Source: Mansonella perstans
Taxonomy: Eukaryota > Nematoda > Chromadorea > Rhabditida > Onchocercidae
DNA: 64,000 nucleotides
Assembly (NCBI GenBank): GCA_037074765.1
Contig: JBAMDO010000114.1
Coordinates: 108,431-172,430 of the forward strand
Direction of reading: 5' to 3'
Shown here: piece by piece, positions 1 through 11,388 of the stretch
Layout: the number at the start of each line of letters is the position of its first letter
Numbering within the stretch: the first letter of the stretch is position 1
Notes under the pieces: model-generated
Seen by the model: only the letters and a program-made list of their open reading frames with translations
The model's database searches: none
What the model was told of the DNA's origin: nothing
Program-made: the position numbers and the translations under genes

Positions 1-410
1 AAAGTTGTTTTAATTTCAGATCACACTGCCGAAATTCCGATAGGAGGAACACTGAATCTGAATAGCATGCTAAAGCAAATTGGAATCAAAAGTGCATTCA
101 GGGGAAGAGCTAATTCCGGAGAGCTTTTGAACGAATAAGTGCCAATTTTTGTCACTGAATTTATGCATACAGGATTCATTGAGGTTTGTGTACAACTTTT
201 CTTTAAATTAATATGAAAGCTTCTTTTCTATGAATAATTTGATAAATTTAGAAGCATCGATTGCTTCCTTACAGATAGATGAAAAAGTAGGCAATCAGCT
301 GCTGCCGCAGTAACTGAGTTAGAAAGACGCTCATCTCCGGCGTAAAGTTTCATTGCTGATAAGTCAATCATTAAGGACTTAACAATCTATTTGCAGGCCA
401 GTTTGTTAAT
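1..410 (+). pseudogene. Serpin copy A, 3' remnant (broken)
   Basis: This is the 3' end of a serpin gene that begins outside the window. Positions 20-185 align with exon 6 of the intact serpin at 4764-6766, and about 270-410 with its last exon. The reading frame is broken. Just after the LPKFR segment an in-frame TAG follows with a shifted frame (around 53-75), and a second stop lies where the intact copy has an Asn-Asp-Arg run (around 134-139). The 3' flank (411-530) matches that of the intact copy closely, so A and the intact copy are near relatives. It lacks any open frame for a functional C-terminus. A pseudogene is the simplest reading; the 5' exons cannot be judged here. Confidence 0.8.
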
Positions 411-1590
411 TGACTCTTCAAATAATTTGTATTGCTATGCTATGCCTGTAACAAATTTTAGACTTATTTAGTGCTAATTGCACCTAACATCTGGATTGCC
501 AAGTCATGAAAAATTTTGATTTCCAACTCAATGATATGTGTAAAAATATGTTAAGAAATAGATATACACACCTTTGATGCATCTATGTTTGCAATAATAG
601 CTTGAAATTCCCCTTTTGTTCCTTCATTTATCGCAGGATTTCAATAACTTATTCCTCAACCTTTCATATTATCGATATGGAAATCCAAATTCTTGATTTG
701 GATATAAGTCCACAGGAACATAATATAATTCAAAACATGAGCATTAATCTGTCTTTATATCAAAAAATCAGATCTTCATAAATGCTGGTTGTTCCCATTT
801 TTTTATTTAGCCAGTTGGTGTTGCAAGATGGTATTTGTGCAAAAATTAATTAATCAGGAAATTTATTTGGAATGAAGCTGAAATTTGAAATTGGAACGGA
901 ACTAAAGAAAATTGTCGAACTGTTCCCCAAATTCCTCTTTTTTTGGTTTAAAAATACAAAACATAAAGTGAAGACTGATTTTTAAAAATTTACCGCATCG
1001 TATGATTAATCAGGAGAAATTAGTTTATGAAGAGGTCACTGAAACTTTGCTCATCACGCAAACTATCACATTTTGCTATTTGCCATAAATGATCCCGCGA
1101 ATGATAAAGCACATTTAATTGGCGTCAAGTTAAATAAAAGCTTTTCCTTAATTTGCGATAGAAGAGAAAGCAGCTATCGTAAAGATTAAGCTTATGCTCC
1201 TAATCTAGCGATACTTCTTTCTCTATGTAGTCATAAAATTACAATCTTTGATAAGTAGCCACGAACCACCGAAGACTACAATATAGATTCTTTGTAACTC
1301 TAAATAGCCAAATCCTTTTTTGTTTATCAGTATTATTATAAAACGGATGGAGTCAGCTACAAGGAGTTCTGTCTCTGAACGCATCGTTATCTCGACGATT
1401 CACTGTCATTTACACATAATATAATGAACAACAACCATCGGGGTGACGACTTCATTCCTACCAGTCCTGTTACAAAACTTCCAGTACAACAAGGATTTAG
1501 ATTTTTTTCGAAAATTCGCTTCCACACATTATCGCACCTGTCATAATGCATTAATTAATAGCAAAAATATGATCGTGGTCAAAATTTCAC
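411..1590. other. Intergenic region between serpin remnants
   Basis: AT-rich DNA with no supported exon. The first 120 bp are the duplicated 3' flank of serpin copy A. A short ATG-ATT-AAT string near 1003 resembles the start of the signal-peptide exon of the intact serpin, and may be the decayed first exon of copy B. Nothing else is recognised. Confidence 0.5.
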
Positions 1591-3060
1591 TCAGTTAGTG
1601 GTTATTTTCGTTCGTATTGCATCCACATAGAACTTTGCTCTGTAATACTTCCATTGTCAACGAACAGTTTTGAAGCCGAAAAAAAAAAAGTAGGTTCACC
1701 TTGCAACGAAAGGCGAAACGAAGCAACAGTTACGTGATGTTCTGGGAGGAGGTAATTATAAATTGAAAATTTTAAGCCCGAAGTTGGCTTTCTTATTTAG
1801 AAACCACTGAGAAGGTATCCAATAACTCATACTGTCTCAATATTTTGCTATCGCCAAGATCAGGAAAGCCAAAGCAGGATAGATGTATTCCAAAAATGTT
1901 AAATTGATGGTTTCTAAATTAACTATAAATCTAAATTCTCAGCTGCAAGCGTATCACAATTTCGATTACACTTCGAGACAATTCTGGATGATATCGCATC
2001 GGCAAAAAGCAGTGATTACGTGTTGCACTTAAAAAATCATTTTTACGTAAAGGAGGGAATACGTACAAACAAATCTTCCCAAGAATAGTTCAGGCTTACT
2101 TCAGCGCGACATTGAATAAAGTAAATTTGGAGAAGAAAGGCGAGCTTTTTGGAGTATGATTAGATTATGAAAAACAAAAGTAAGGAAAGGTCAAATAGAA
2201 TAGGTGAAATGATCGTTGTTGCTATCATTTTTTTAACCTACAAATTTCATCATTAGATTTATGACCGTCAAGTAAAACTCCTTTTCAGGAAATGGATAAT
2301 TGGATTTCGTTTAAAAATGATCATAAAATAGCAGATTTTTAAGCAGTGGATAATGTCAGCAGTAATACTCATATATTGCTTATGAGTGGAATTTATTTCA
2401 AAGGCACTTGGAACGCACAATTCATGCGGGAAATTACTAGCAGAAATAATTTTTACATTTCTAGAAAAGAAACGACACTGGTAAGTATGTTAATATTTGT
2501 TATAATTTTGTTTCTTGCTACTGTCTTTTGCTTATTTTATTCGTCTTTCCTCTTCAAACAAGTTTTGGATGTATTTTGATGATATCAATTAAAAGTTAAT
2601 TTAATTTCAGATTTCACTGCCGAAATTTCGAATGGAAGGAGGACTAAATCTGAAAAAGCAGCTGAATCAAATTGACATCGGAAATATTTTCAATATAAAA
2701 TCTGATTTCGAAGAGCTTTTAAACGAACTATTGCCAATTTATGTTAATGAAGTTCGACATTATTTGAAACTTTCTTTAATGAAAATTTTAATGAAAGCTT
2801 CTTTTTTGATGAATAATTTGGCAAACTTAAAGAGTTCAACTTAGAAGTAAGTGAAAAAGGTATGGAACCAGTTGAAGATCTTCAAATCACTACAACTAAG
2901 TTAGAGCAACGTCCACCTCTGTACAATTTTATTGCTTATCAACCATTCCTTTTTGCAGTTATAAAGAATTTGAAAACCGCTCTATTTTCAGGCCAATTTG
3001 TCAAATCATTGCTCGTATAACTTTTATTTTTGTACTATGCCTGCAATAAATTTCTGATTA
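1590..3060 (+). pseudogene. Serpin copy B (broken, lacks one exon)
   Basis: Second serpin copy with exon-like blocks in the same order as the intact gene: a degenerate exon 2 (about 1600-1761), exon 3 (about 1942-2145), exon 4 (about 2290-2480), exon 6 (2611-2795) and exon 7 (about 2847-3020). Exon 3 runs into an in-frame stop near 2082-2092. Exon 4 has a stop where the intact copy reads ADLIT (near 2340). The exon carrying the MMRKTEEV segment is absent between 2480 and 2610. Exon 6 merges into the following intron without a clear donor. The 3' flank retains an AATAAA at about 3047. Several independent lesions make a functional product very unlikely. Part of exon 2 and the next intron is nearly identical to copy D, which suggests recent sequence exchange. 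Confidence 0.85.
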
Positions 3061-4763
3061 GTGCTAGATTTAATTGATAATTATAGACCTGCAATAAATT
3101 TTAGACTATACTATTTGCGTGAAAAAAAGTAAGCAATCAGAACTCTAAATCGCAATTGGCAAAAAATCTTGGAAATATGATTAATTACGCACAAAATCTT
3201 AACTGTCATCTGCAGTTTTCTTATCTTTTGTTAAATTGTGATTCTAACATCACTATTTAACAATTTCTTATTGGCAAAGACAATGCATGTCGAAAAACAA
3301 AAATATTTGTATTGCAAAATTATTTAGTTTAACCCAAATCATCTTGTGTATAATTATTTCGGTTAATTGCAAAGATTACATAATAAATGATTTTTTTATT
3401 TTCATAGTTTACTATATTTGACAACACTCTAACCTTATGTTTATGGAGGTATCACATGTTTAAGTCTGTTTTTGTAAACAAGCACAATTTACAACACTCT
3501 AATTTCTGGTGTCATAGTCGTCTTTATAAGATATTGGAAGCTTTTCAAGAACAGTTGAAAATATTCGCACAGAAACATAAAACATCTCCTAATATTTTTC
3601 GATTATTCAATTTTAAAATTTGCCGACCTTTATTTTTCAATTAAACGAGAGCTGAGAATTGGGATTTTATATCAGATTCACCAAGAATTTTTAACATTTT
3701 TAATGTTTTGAAGAAATATAGTACAAATTTTCAATCGTTCCCAACGTTCGTAGATTTAAAAAGTGCAATTACCTGTCAGCAGGAATTATGCTGAATAAAC
3801 AAAAGGAACGAGAATTAAGCAACTGACAGCTATCTATCGTAATCATTCATAATCATCATAATCATTGGTTATGACATTTTGACTTTTTTCTCCAATTTTT
3901 AATGAAAATTTCTGAAGAAATTACTTACTCAATAGCGAAGATAACTCTAAATGACTGTTTGCAATGTAACCGTAGAAGTCATTTCATTGGTAAGAAAGAT
4001 ACACTAAAGCAATCAAAATTTTTCCTTATTTATTTGAAATTTTGTTGTTTAGTCTTCCTATGTTGTCATTTGAAGAAAAATCCTGTAAGGTTCAATAAAG
4101 CCCAACATTTTTCGTGGTCCGATATCGTATATTCCCATAAAAGCATAAAACTGAAAACTGTCAGTGAATTGAAGTCAAAAAAAATGAAGCAGATAAATAT
4201 TTATAATAATTTTTTTTTTTTTTTTGTTAAGCAAAGCCATTTTGTTAACATTTATGAAAACACATTGTCTTGTTAGGAGGAATAATCACTAACAGCTAAA
4301 GTTCAGGACGATTTGCTTTGTTAGAAATAATTGTTGGGGTGAGCAAATAATTAAAACAACTTTCCACTCACCTGTATCAGAACATAAAAACAAGTGTTCA
4401 TACTGTTTGAACAGGTTGAATGATGTGCAAAACATATGAAATGCTTGGATATATTTTTTAATGAAAAGTGTTTATAAAACGAAAAAGGCTTACTTAGAAA
4501 CCTACCAATCAATGAGTGCAAATCATTAATATAAATACATTCAGCATTTCGTTAAACACCGATTCCGTACGCTTGCCCATTTGCCATCCATACGATTGTC
4601 AATCCATTGGCAAATACATTTGGATTTCACAATTACAATTCTAAAATATCATTCATTCACTGATTTTATTCTTCAATGTCATAATAATAATGCATGGAGA
4701 TTGAAACAGTATTCGTGTCGGATGATAATTACAGCATTTTCAGTGTCGTATTGATATTTCGGG
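3061..4763. other. Intergenic region with duplicated segment
   Basis: No exon is supported. It contains one copy of a ~490-bp segment that recurs upstream of serpin copy D (see repeat entry). Two open stretches (3456-3644 and 3902-4276) lack codon bias and recognisable motifs. Confidence 0.5.
3152..3643 (+). repeat. Duplicated intergenic segment X, copy 1
   Basis: This stretch aligns along most of its length with 8030-8490. It includes a shared run around 'caaatcatcttgtgtataat' and the shared end at 'gccgacctttattttt'. It marks a segmental duplication of the serpin unit. In the second copy the segment abuts the serpin signal-peptide exon directly; here it does not. Confidence 0.85.
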
Positions 4764-6766
4764 ATGATTAATCAAAAAATCACCGCCGTACTACTTCTCA
4801 TTGCGAACATTAAAATCATCTTTATATTTGGAGAAATGTATTGCAGGAAAATTTAAAATTTCTTATGAATATTATTTTTGGAGTAACTAAATAACCTTCA
4901 ATAACGAAAACTTTCTTACTTTTCTACAATAACGGAATTTTCCAGTTCCTCAACCACTCGTGCGCAGTGGAACTTTGCGGTTAATTTACTACAAAGAGTA
5001 GCAAAAGATGGTCGATCAACCGCCCTATCTCCTCTTGCAGCGTCAGTCTCACTTTTCATGGCTTACCTTGCAGCGCAAGGCGAAACGAAGCAACAGTTAC
5101 ATGATGTTCTAGGAGGAAGTAATTATAGATCAGAAATTTTAAGTCTGAACAGTTGGCATTGTTATTCAAAAACCACTGAGAACGTATCCCAAAGCTCATA
5201 TCTCAAAATTTCTCAATCAAAAAGATAAATATATTCCAAAAATGTTAAATTGATCATTTCTAAATTAAATGTTTATCTAAATTCTCAGCTGCAAACGTAA
5301 CGGAATTTCATTCATCCTTCAAGACGATTTTGGATGGTATCGCGCGGGCAGAAAACAATGATTACGCGTTAGATTTAGAAAGTTATTTTTACGTAATAAA
5401 GGAAGTAAATATAACAAAAAGTTTCCCAAAAATGCTTCAGTTTTACTTCAACGAAATATTGACTAGGTCCAGTTTGGAGGAGAAAGAAGCACTTGTTCAG
5501 GTATGATTGGTTATCAAAAGCAAAAGTGATATAAAAAAGTAAAAGAGAAATCAAAAAGACTCTATAAAATGATTTTTATTGCAATTAGTTTTTTAACTTA
5601 CAAATCTCATCATTAGATTTATGAATGTAAGCAGTTAAAACTCTTTTCAGGGAGTGACTAACTGGATTTCTGTAAAAAATGACATTAAAATGGCAGATTT
5701 AATAACAGTGAACAAAGTCAACAATGGTACCTCTATATTGCTTATGAATGCAATTTATTTCAGCGGTACTTGGAACGCACAATTCACGCAAGAGTTAACT
5801 AGCAAAAAAAAATTTTACATTTCTAGAAAAGAAACGACACTGGTAAGTATGTTAATATTTGTTATAATTAGAAGTCCTTAATTCTTTGATTATTGATCTT
5901 TTAATATTTCACTTGATTATCTTCGTTTATTGTCATTCAGATACCAATGATGCGGAAAACGGAAGAGGTACCTTATTATGCAGACAATCACGTAAAACTT
6001 ATCAAAATGCCTTATGTTGGTGATGGAATAGAAATGGTTCTTATAATGTCTCAAAAACGTTTCGGCTTGTCTGATCTCCTAAAAAATTTGACAGGTGAAA
6101 AGCTATTAGAGTATATTGGTGATGCAAAGAGGAAACGTGTTGTGGTAAGTCATTCATCCAATTCTAGTAACCTAGTAAAGCTTCAGAAACTTATGCATTA
6201 GAGTGGCTACTGCATCAGTTTTTGAACGATGATAAATGTTCCGCTGATTGATTTTGTTGCTCATTAATGTTTTTTGCTTATTTTATCTCTCCTTTTTATA
6301 CAAAGCACCAAATTTGATGATATCAATTAAAAGTTATTTTAATTTCAGATTTCACTGCCAAAATTCCGCATGCATGTAGGAATGAATCTGAATAGCATAC
6401 TGAAACAAATTGGCATCACACAAGCATTCAGAGAAAGTGCTGATTTCGGACAGCTTGTAAACGATCGACTGCCACTTTCTTTTAGTAAATTTGCGCATGC
6501 AGGATTTGTTGAGGTTTGTGTGAAATTTTCTTTAATGAAAAATTTAATGGAAGCTTTTTTTGTTGAATAATTTGGCAAACTTAAAAACTTCACTTATTTA
6601 CTTACAGGTAAGTGAAAAAGGTACGGAACCAGTTGAAAATCTTCAAGTCACTGCAACTAAGTTAGAGTATGTTCGAGGTTACCGTTTCACTGCTGATGAG
6701 CCATTCCTCTTTGCAATCATTAAGGATCTGAATACTGTTCTAACTGCAGGCCAATTTGTTAATTGA
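4764..6766 (+). CDS. Secreted serpin, intact copy (7 exons, 392 aa)
   Basis: Serine-protease-inhibitor fold protein, probably secreted. Exons: 4764-4837, 4946-5118, 5289-5500, 5651-5842, 5941-6144, 6349-6513, 6608-6766; every junction keeps phase and has GT-AG ends. Exon 1 gives a hydrophobic signal peptide (MINQKITAVLLLIANIK). Serpin landmarks follow in order: NFAVNLLQRVAKDG with STALSP, LAAQGETKQQL, VNNGTSILLMNAIYF, GTWNAQF, IKMPYVGDGIEMVLIM, SLPKFR, HAGFVEV, EKGTE and EPFLFAI. Length is normal for the family. The hinge reads GTEPVEN, where inhibitory serpins have small residues, so inhibition of proteases is doubtful. Potential N-glycosylation sites: NVT, NIT, NGT, NLT. The donor after exon 1 (GTATTG) is weak, so the start is slightly less certain. 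Other copies in the array are broken. Filarial serpins of this type (for example B. malayi SPN-2) are secreted. Confidence 0.9.
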
Positions 6767-8501
6767 CTCTTCAAATAATTTTTATTGCTATGCTATGCCT
6801 GTAACAAATTTTAGAATAAGGATATTTACATCTAACATCCGGATTGCCAAGTCATGAAAAATTTTGATTTTCAGCGCAACTCTAAATTACGTTTGTAGTA
6901 ATAATAATGGCATTCCATTAACAACCGATCCCATACGCTTGCACACTTGCGTTCCACACTGATTGCTCAGAAAAGTCAGAAATCCAACAAAAAGTAGATT
7001 GTTGTTGATCCACTGCAAGTGGAAATAGATTTCAAAATTACTAATTCTGAATTACTATTCAGTCACTGATTTTAATTTTTATTTTCATACTATTATGTTT
7101 AGAGATTGGAGCTCTATTGTATCCTTTTTGAACATTCTTTTTTTTTATTAAATATTCTGCTCGCACTGCGGAACATTAACCGAAATGAAAATAAGTGTGA
7201 ATTTGATTGAGATGAGTTAAATTGGAATTAATGAGAATGGAGCAATAAAAACATATGTCGATCCTTCCATCCTTATTTTACGGAGCGAATAATGAAGCGA
7301 AGTGATAGCGCCACAAGTTACGACAGATATAATGAAAAAAGAAAGTTCTTTAGGGAAATATGAACGTCACATAAACTATTACCGTTACTTCCCTTTTCCT
7401 GAGGCTTCATTTTAATTCCGCTGAACTTAAGTGGACATTTACATACCGTATTCTTTGAAAAAGTTTAGCAGTTATATTCATTGTGGTTATAAAAATTTGG
7501 ATAAATTCGCTATAGTTATAAAAATTTAAGAAATTCGTTGTGGCTACAAATGTTACGGATGCAACTGAATCCACCTAATAAGTGGGTAATCAATTAACAA
7601 TAAATTAATCTGGATGCTAAAGCATGAAAGAATCTATTAAAATAGCTTTAGAAAGTAACTAAACTAAAAAGGAAATGCTTTTTTCCGATTACATAATTAC
7701 GAGAAGTTGTAGTCATTCCCAGATTTTAATTTCTTATTGTTGCATAATTGTTTTGGATATTTATATCCTTCAAAATGCAGTTGTAGTTTGTTAAATCGAT
7801 TCACAGCTAAAACGTGTTTGCTGTGCAGTGTTTGCTCTTTTCCGAAAATTGTGCTAATTTAATTCGAATTTTTAATTCCAGAAAACTTCAAACTTAACTC
7901 TGCTAATAATTTATCAAATCAGTGGGTTTGATCTTGTTGTTTCTAATCATTTGTTCATGTAAAAAACTTGAGGACACGCATTTAATAAAAAACGCATGAA
8001 CTACTGAAGCAATCAAAACTTTATTTCGTAACTGGCAAAAACTCTTGGAAATATGGTTAATGACGTACAAAACCTTAACTGTCCTCTGCAGTTGTCTTAT
8101 CTCTTGTTAAATATGATATTAGTGATAATTTCTTATTAGCAATGAAAAACAAAAATATTTGTACTGCTAAATACTTTTAGTTTAACCCAAATCATCTTGT
8201 GTATAATTATTTCGGTTAATTGCAAAGGTTACATAATAAATGATTTTTTTTTTTTCATAGTTCACCATATTTGACAACACTCTAACCTTATGTTTATAGA
8301 GGTATCACATGTTTAAGTCTATTTTTGTAAACAAGCACAATTTACAACACTCTAATTTCTGGTGCCATAGTCGTTTTCGTAAGATATTGGAAGCTTTTTA
8401 AGAACAGTTGAAAATATCCGCATAGAAATATAAAACATCTCCTAATATTTTGCGATTATTCAATTTTAAAATTTGCCGACCTTTATTTTTGATACTTCGA
8501 G
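6767..8501. other. Intergenic region of serpin array
   Basis: No exon is supported. The first ~130 bp is the serpin 3' flank shared with copy A. The rest is AT-rich and ends in the second copy of duplicated segment X. Confidence 0.5.
8030..8490 (+). repeat. Duplicated intergenic segment X, copy 2
   Basis: Partner of 3152-3643 with scattered substitutions and small indels. It ends 11 bp before the signal-peptide-like exon of serpin copy D. Confidence 0.85.
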
Positions 8502-9434
8502 ATGACTAGTCAAACAATCACAGCTGCATTAATAATTGCGCGCACACGAATAATCTTCATATCTGGAGAAATGTTTGCAAGATAATTCAAAATTTCCTAC
8601 GAATATTATATTTGTAGTAACTAAATAACCTTCCATAACGAAAACTTTTTTAATTTTCTACAATAACGGAATTTTTCAATTCCCTAACTAATCGTGCGCA
8701 GTGGAACTTTGCGGTTAATTTACTGCAAAAGAAGTAACAATCGAATCAGTCACCCTATCTTCTTCTCCTGCAGTGTCCATCTCACTTTTCACAGTTTTTC
8801 TTGCAACGAAAAGCGAAACGAAGCAACAGTTACGTGATGTTCTGGGAGGAAGTAATTATAAATTGAAAATTTTAAGCCCGAAGTTGGCTTTCTTATTTAG
8901 AAACCACTGAGAAGGTATCCAATAACTCATACTGTCTCAATATTTTGACATTAAAGTGGCAGATTTAATAACAGTGGATAAAGTCAACAATGGTACCTAT
9001 ATATTGCTTATGAATGCAATTTATTTCAGCGGTACTTGGAACGCACAATTCACGCAAGAGTTAACTAGCAAAAAAAAATTTTACATTTCTAGAAAAGAAA
9101 CGACACTGGTAAGTATGTTAATATTTGTTATAATTAGAAGTCCTTAATTCTTTGATTATTGATCTTTTAATATTTCACTTGATTATCTTCGTTTATTGTC
9201 ATTCAGATACCAATGATGCGGAAAACGGAAGAGGTACTCTATTATGCAGACAATCACGTAAAAGTTATCAAAATGCCTTATGTTGGTGATGGAATAGAAT
9301 TGGTTCTTATAATGTCTCAAAAACGTTTCGGCTTGTCTGATCTCCTAAAAAATTTGACAGGTGAAAAGCTTGATGATGCTCAGAGGGAAAGTGTATGTCG
9401 TGCACCTAATTCTAATTACTTGGTTAATACATAA
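8502..9434 (+). pseudogene. Serpin copy D (chimeric, truncated)
   Basis: Fourth serpin copy. A signal-peptide-like exon starts at 8502 and exon 2 lies at about 8660-8842, with an in-frame stop (AAG TAA near 8731) where the intact copy reads LLQRVAKDG. The following intron matches copy B up to 8947. The sequence then switches abruptly, at a shared base, to a near-exact match to the intact copy from inside exon 4 (5681 onward), so all of exon 3 and the first codons of exon 4 are missing. Exons 4 and 5 continue with few differences to about 9370 and then diverge. Exons 6 and 7 are not found downstream. The mosaic structure points to unequal recombination or gene conversion between repeats. A functional serpin is not possible from this copy. 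Confidence 0.88.
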
Positions 9435-11388
9435 GATTGCAAAAGGTAAAGAAAAGTCCCAGCGGTTCTCAAAAAAAAATGACTCAATAATTCACTCAAT
9501 ACTGTCATGACAAATCAAAGATTTATAGAGATAGTAAATATGGAATTGAAATTTCAGTTTCTTGGTAATGTTTTAGATTACACTCAATCCTCAAAAAAGA
9601 AATGAAAAAAAAAAAAGCGAAATCATGTCTTTGAATGCCTTTTGAAATTTCAATAAATAAAATAAATGCCTTTTTTTACAAGGAAAAGAAATTATTTTCA
9701 TTTGTGACTTCTTACAGTAATCACGATGACTGTACCAAACTAGCTCATGAGCATGCTTTGTAACATATCATACTGTTGATATATAAAACTGTAACTAAGC
9801 AGTTGAAAAATTAAAATTTTAGAACTAATCGAACATATCAATTCTCAAGTATCGTACACTATTATATGCGATTATCAGTCGAAAGATATCTTTATCGTAG
9901 TTTTATACCACCATTTCCGTATTAATCAATTTAAAAAAAAATTATTTCAACCATGATATTGAGGATATCATGAATCTTAATGACCCATACATACAAATAA
10001 GGTTATCATTCAACAAGTTTAGCTTTACATTTCTTGCATTACATTTGTAATAATAATGGCATAATTCCCTGCCTCAATAAAAACTGCTTTTTCTTTTCAT
10101 TTATAGTCAGATGAACACAACATTATTTCAAATTCATTGATGTCAGCAAAAACGGTGAAAGCGTGACCGAATTTTTGACGTAATTCAATAATATCACTTA
10201 CTATATTATTGGTAACCAACGAAGTATGAAATAAAACCAAGACAATGACGCTATAATAAAAAAAGAATAATCAAAATATAATGAATCCTAGTTTTGAGAA
10301 TTGCAGATGCTCCAAATGATACCAGCAATAAAAATGTGAACCTTATTCTCGGAATGAATTGTTTACTGCATTAGCGTCAACAACGTATGTCACTGATACA
10401 ATAAATTCGCTAATAAGCAAAGTTGAACTTGAAAAGAAAAAACAGAGAATTTGAAACAACATCTTTTGTAAACAATCAAAAACAAAACATTAAATTATTA
10501 GCATGAAACGAGGTAAACCAGAATATTGTGAAATGGTGCCACGGTAAACAAAAACGTCGAGAACTCAAACAAATCACGGCTAATTTGCCTTCAATTAAAT
10601 TAGTATTAGTGATTCTTAACTTATCCTGCCCTGTTTCCTCATATTTAAACTCAAGGATCTCTTTTTTCTTCACTCATGAACAGCATTATCCCACTTTAGG
10701 TGTTCATCGCAATCAAGGAACTTTAAAGGACAGAATTCGAATATAAAACTTCAACTTGTACATGATAAAAAGATGGGATATGTAAAATAAACCACTGAAG
10801 TTACCGTTCTTGTCAGCAAATAAACATACAATCAATTGAGTGGAGCTGAATCTAAATTACTGAAAACCGTAAATTTCACAAAAGTAAAGAAAGTTTGAAA
10901 AACTGAGATCAGCCAAATGTTATGAAAACCATGATTCCAAACTTCTCATAATCGAAAATGAAAATGAAATTCTATGCTCTTCCATCTTCAAAACTTGAAC
11001 CATGTGATTCGGATTCCAAAGTATATCATGGTACTGTTTTATTCCTAAAGCAAAGCAAATTAACAAAAGTCCTCAACTTTACAAAAGATCAGTGATAACT
11101 TCAATAACTTATTCAACTTTTTGTTTTGTAATGACGGCCTTTCTGGGCGCTTTTTTATCTATCTATGTTGCTATTTATGAAAATTCAATCATGTATACAG
11201 CGAGATACTTCATAATAAATAAAAAAAAAACTTCATGTAATAAACAGACACTTTTCGTAATGGATAGATAACTCGGCGTGACTACAGCCAAATTAAAAAT
11301 TGCACATAAGAGTACAAAGCCCTTATAACTCTGTATCATCGCGAAGAAGAAAAAGGAAAATACTAAATAAACGAAAACAAAGACATAC
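9435..11388. other. Intergenic region; HDAC 3' end probably lies here
   Basis: No independent gene is supported. The final coding exon and 3' UTR of the minus-strand HDAC gene must begin within the last few hundred bases below 11388. Candidate acceptors on the minus strand lie near 11286 and near 11046; the latter is followed at once by a stop and an AATAAA. Neither can be chosen from sequence alone. Confidence 0.5.

Noticed and set aside
3902..4276. 124-codon plus-strand frame between serpin copies
   Set aside because: Lys/Phe-rich composition follows the AT content; no motif and no splice partners.
10476..10746. Overlapping frames on both strands in the HDAC 3' region
   Set aside because: Mutually antisense, short, no conserved pattern.
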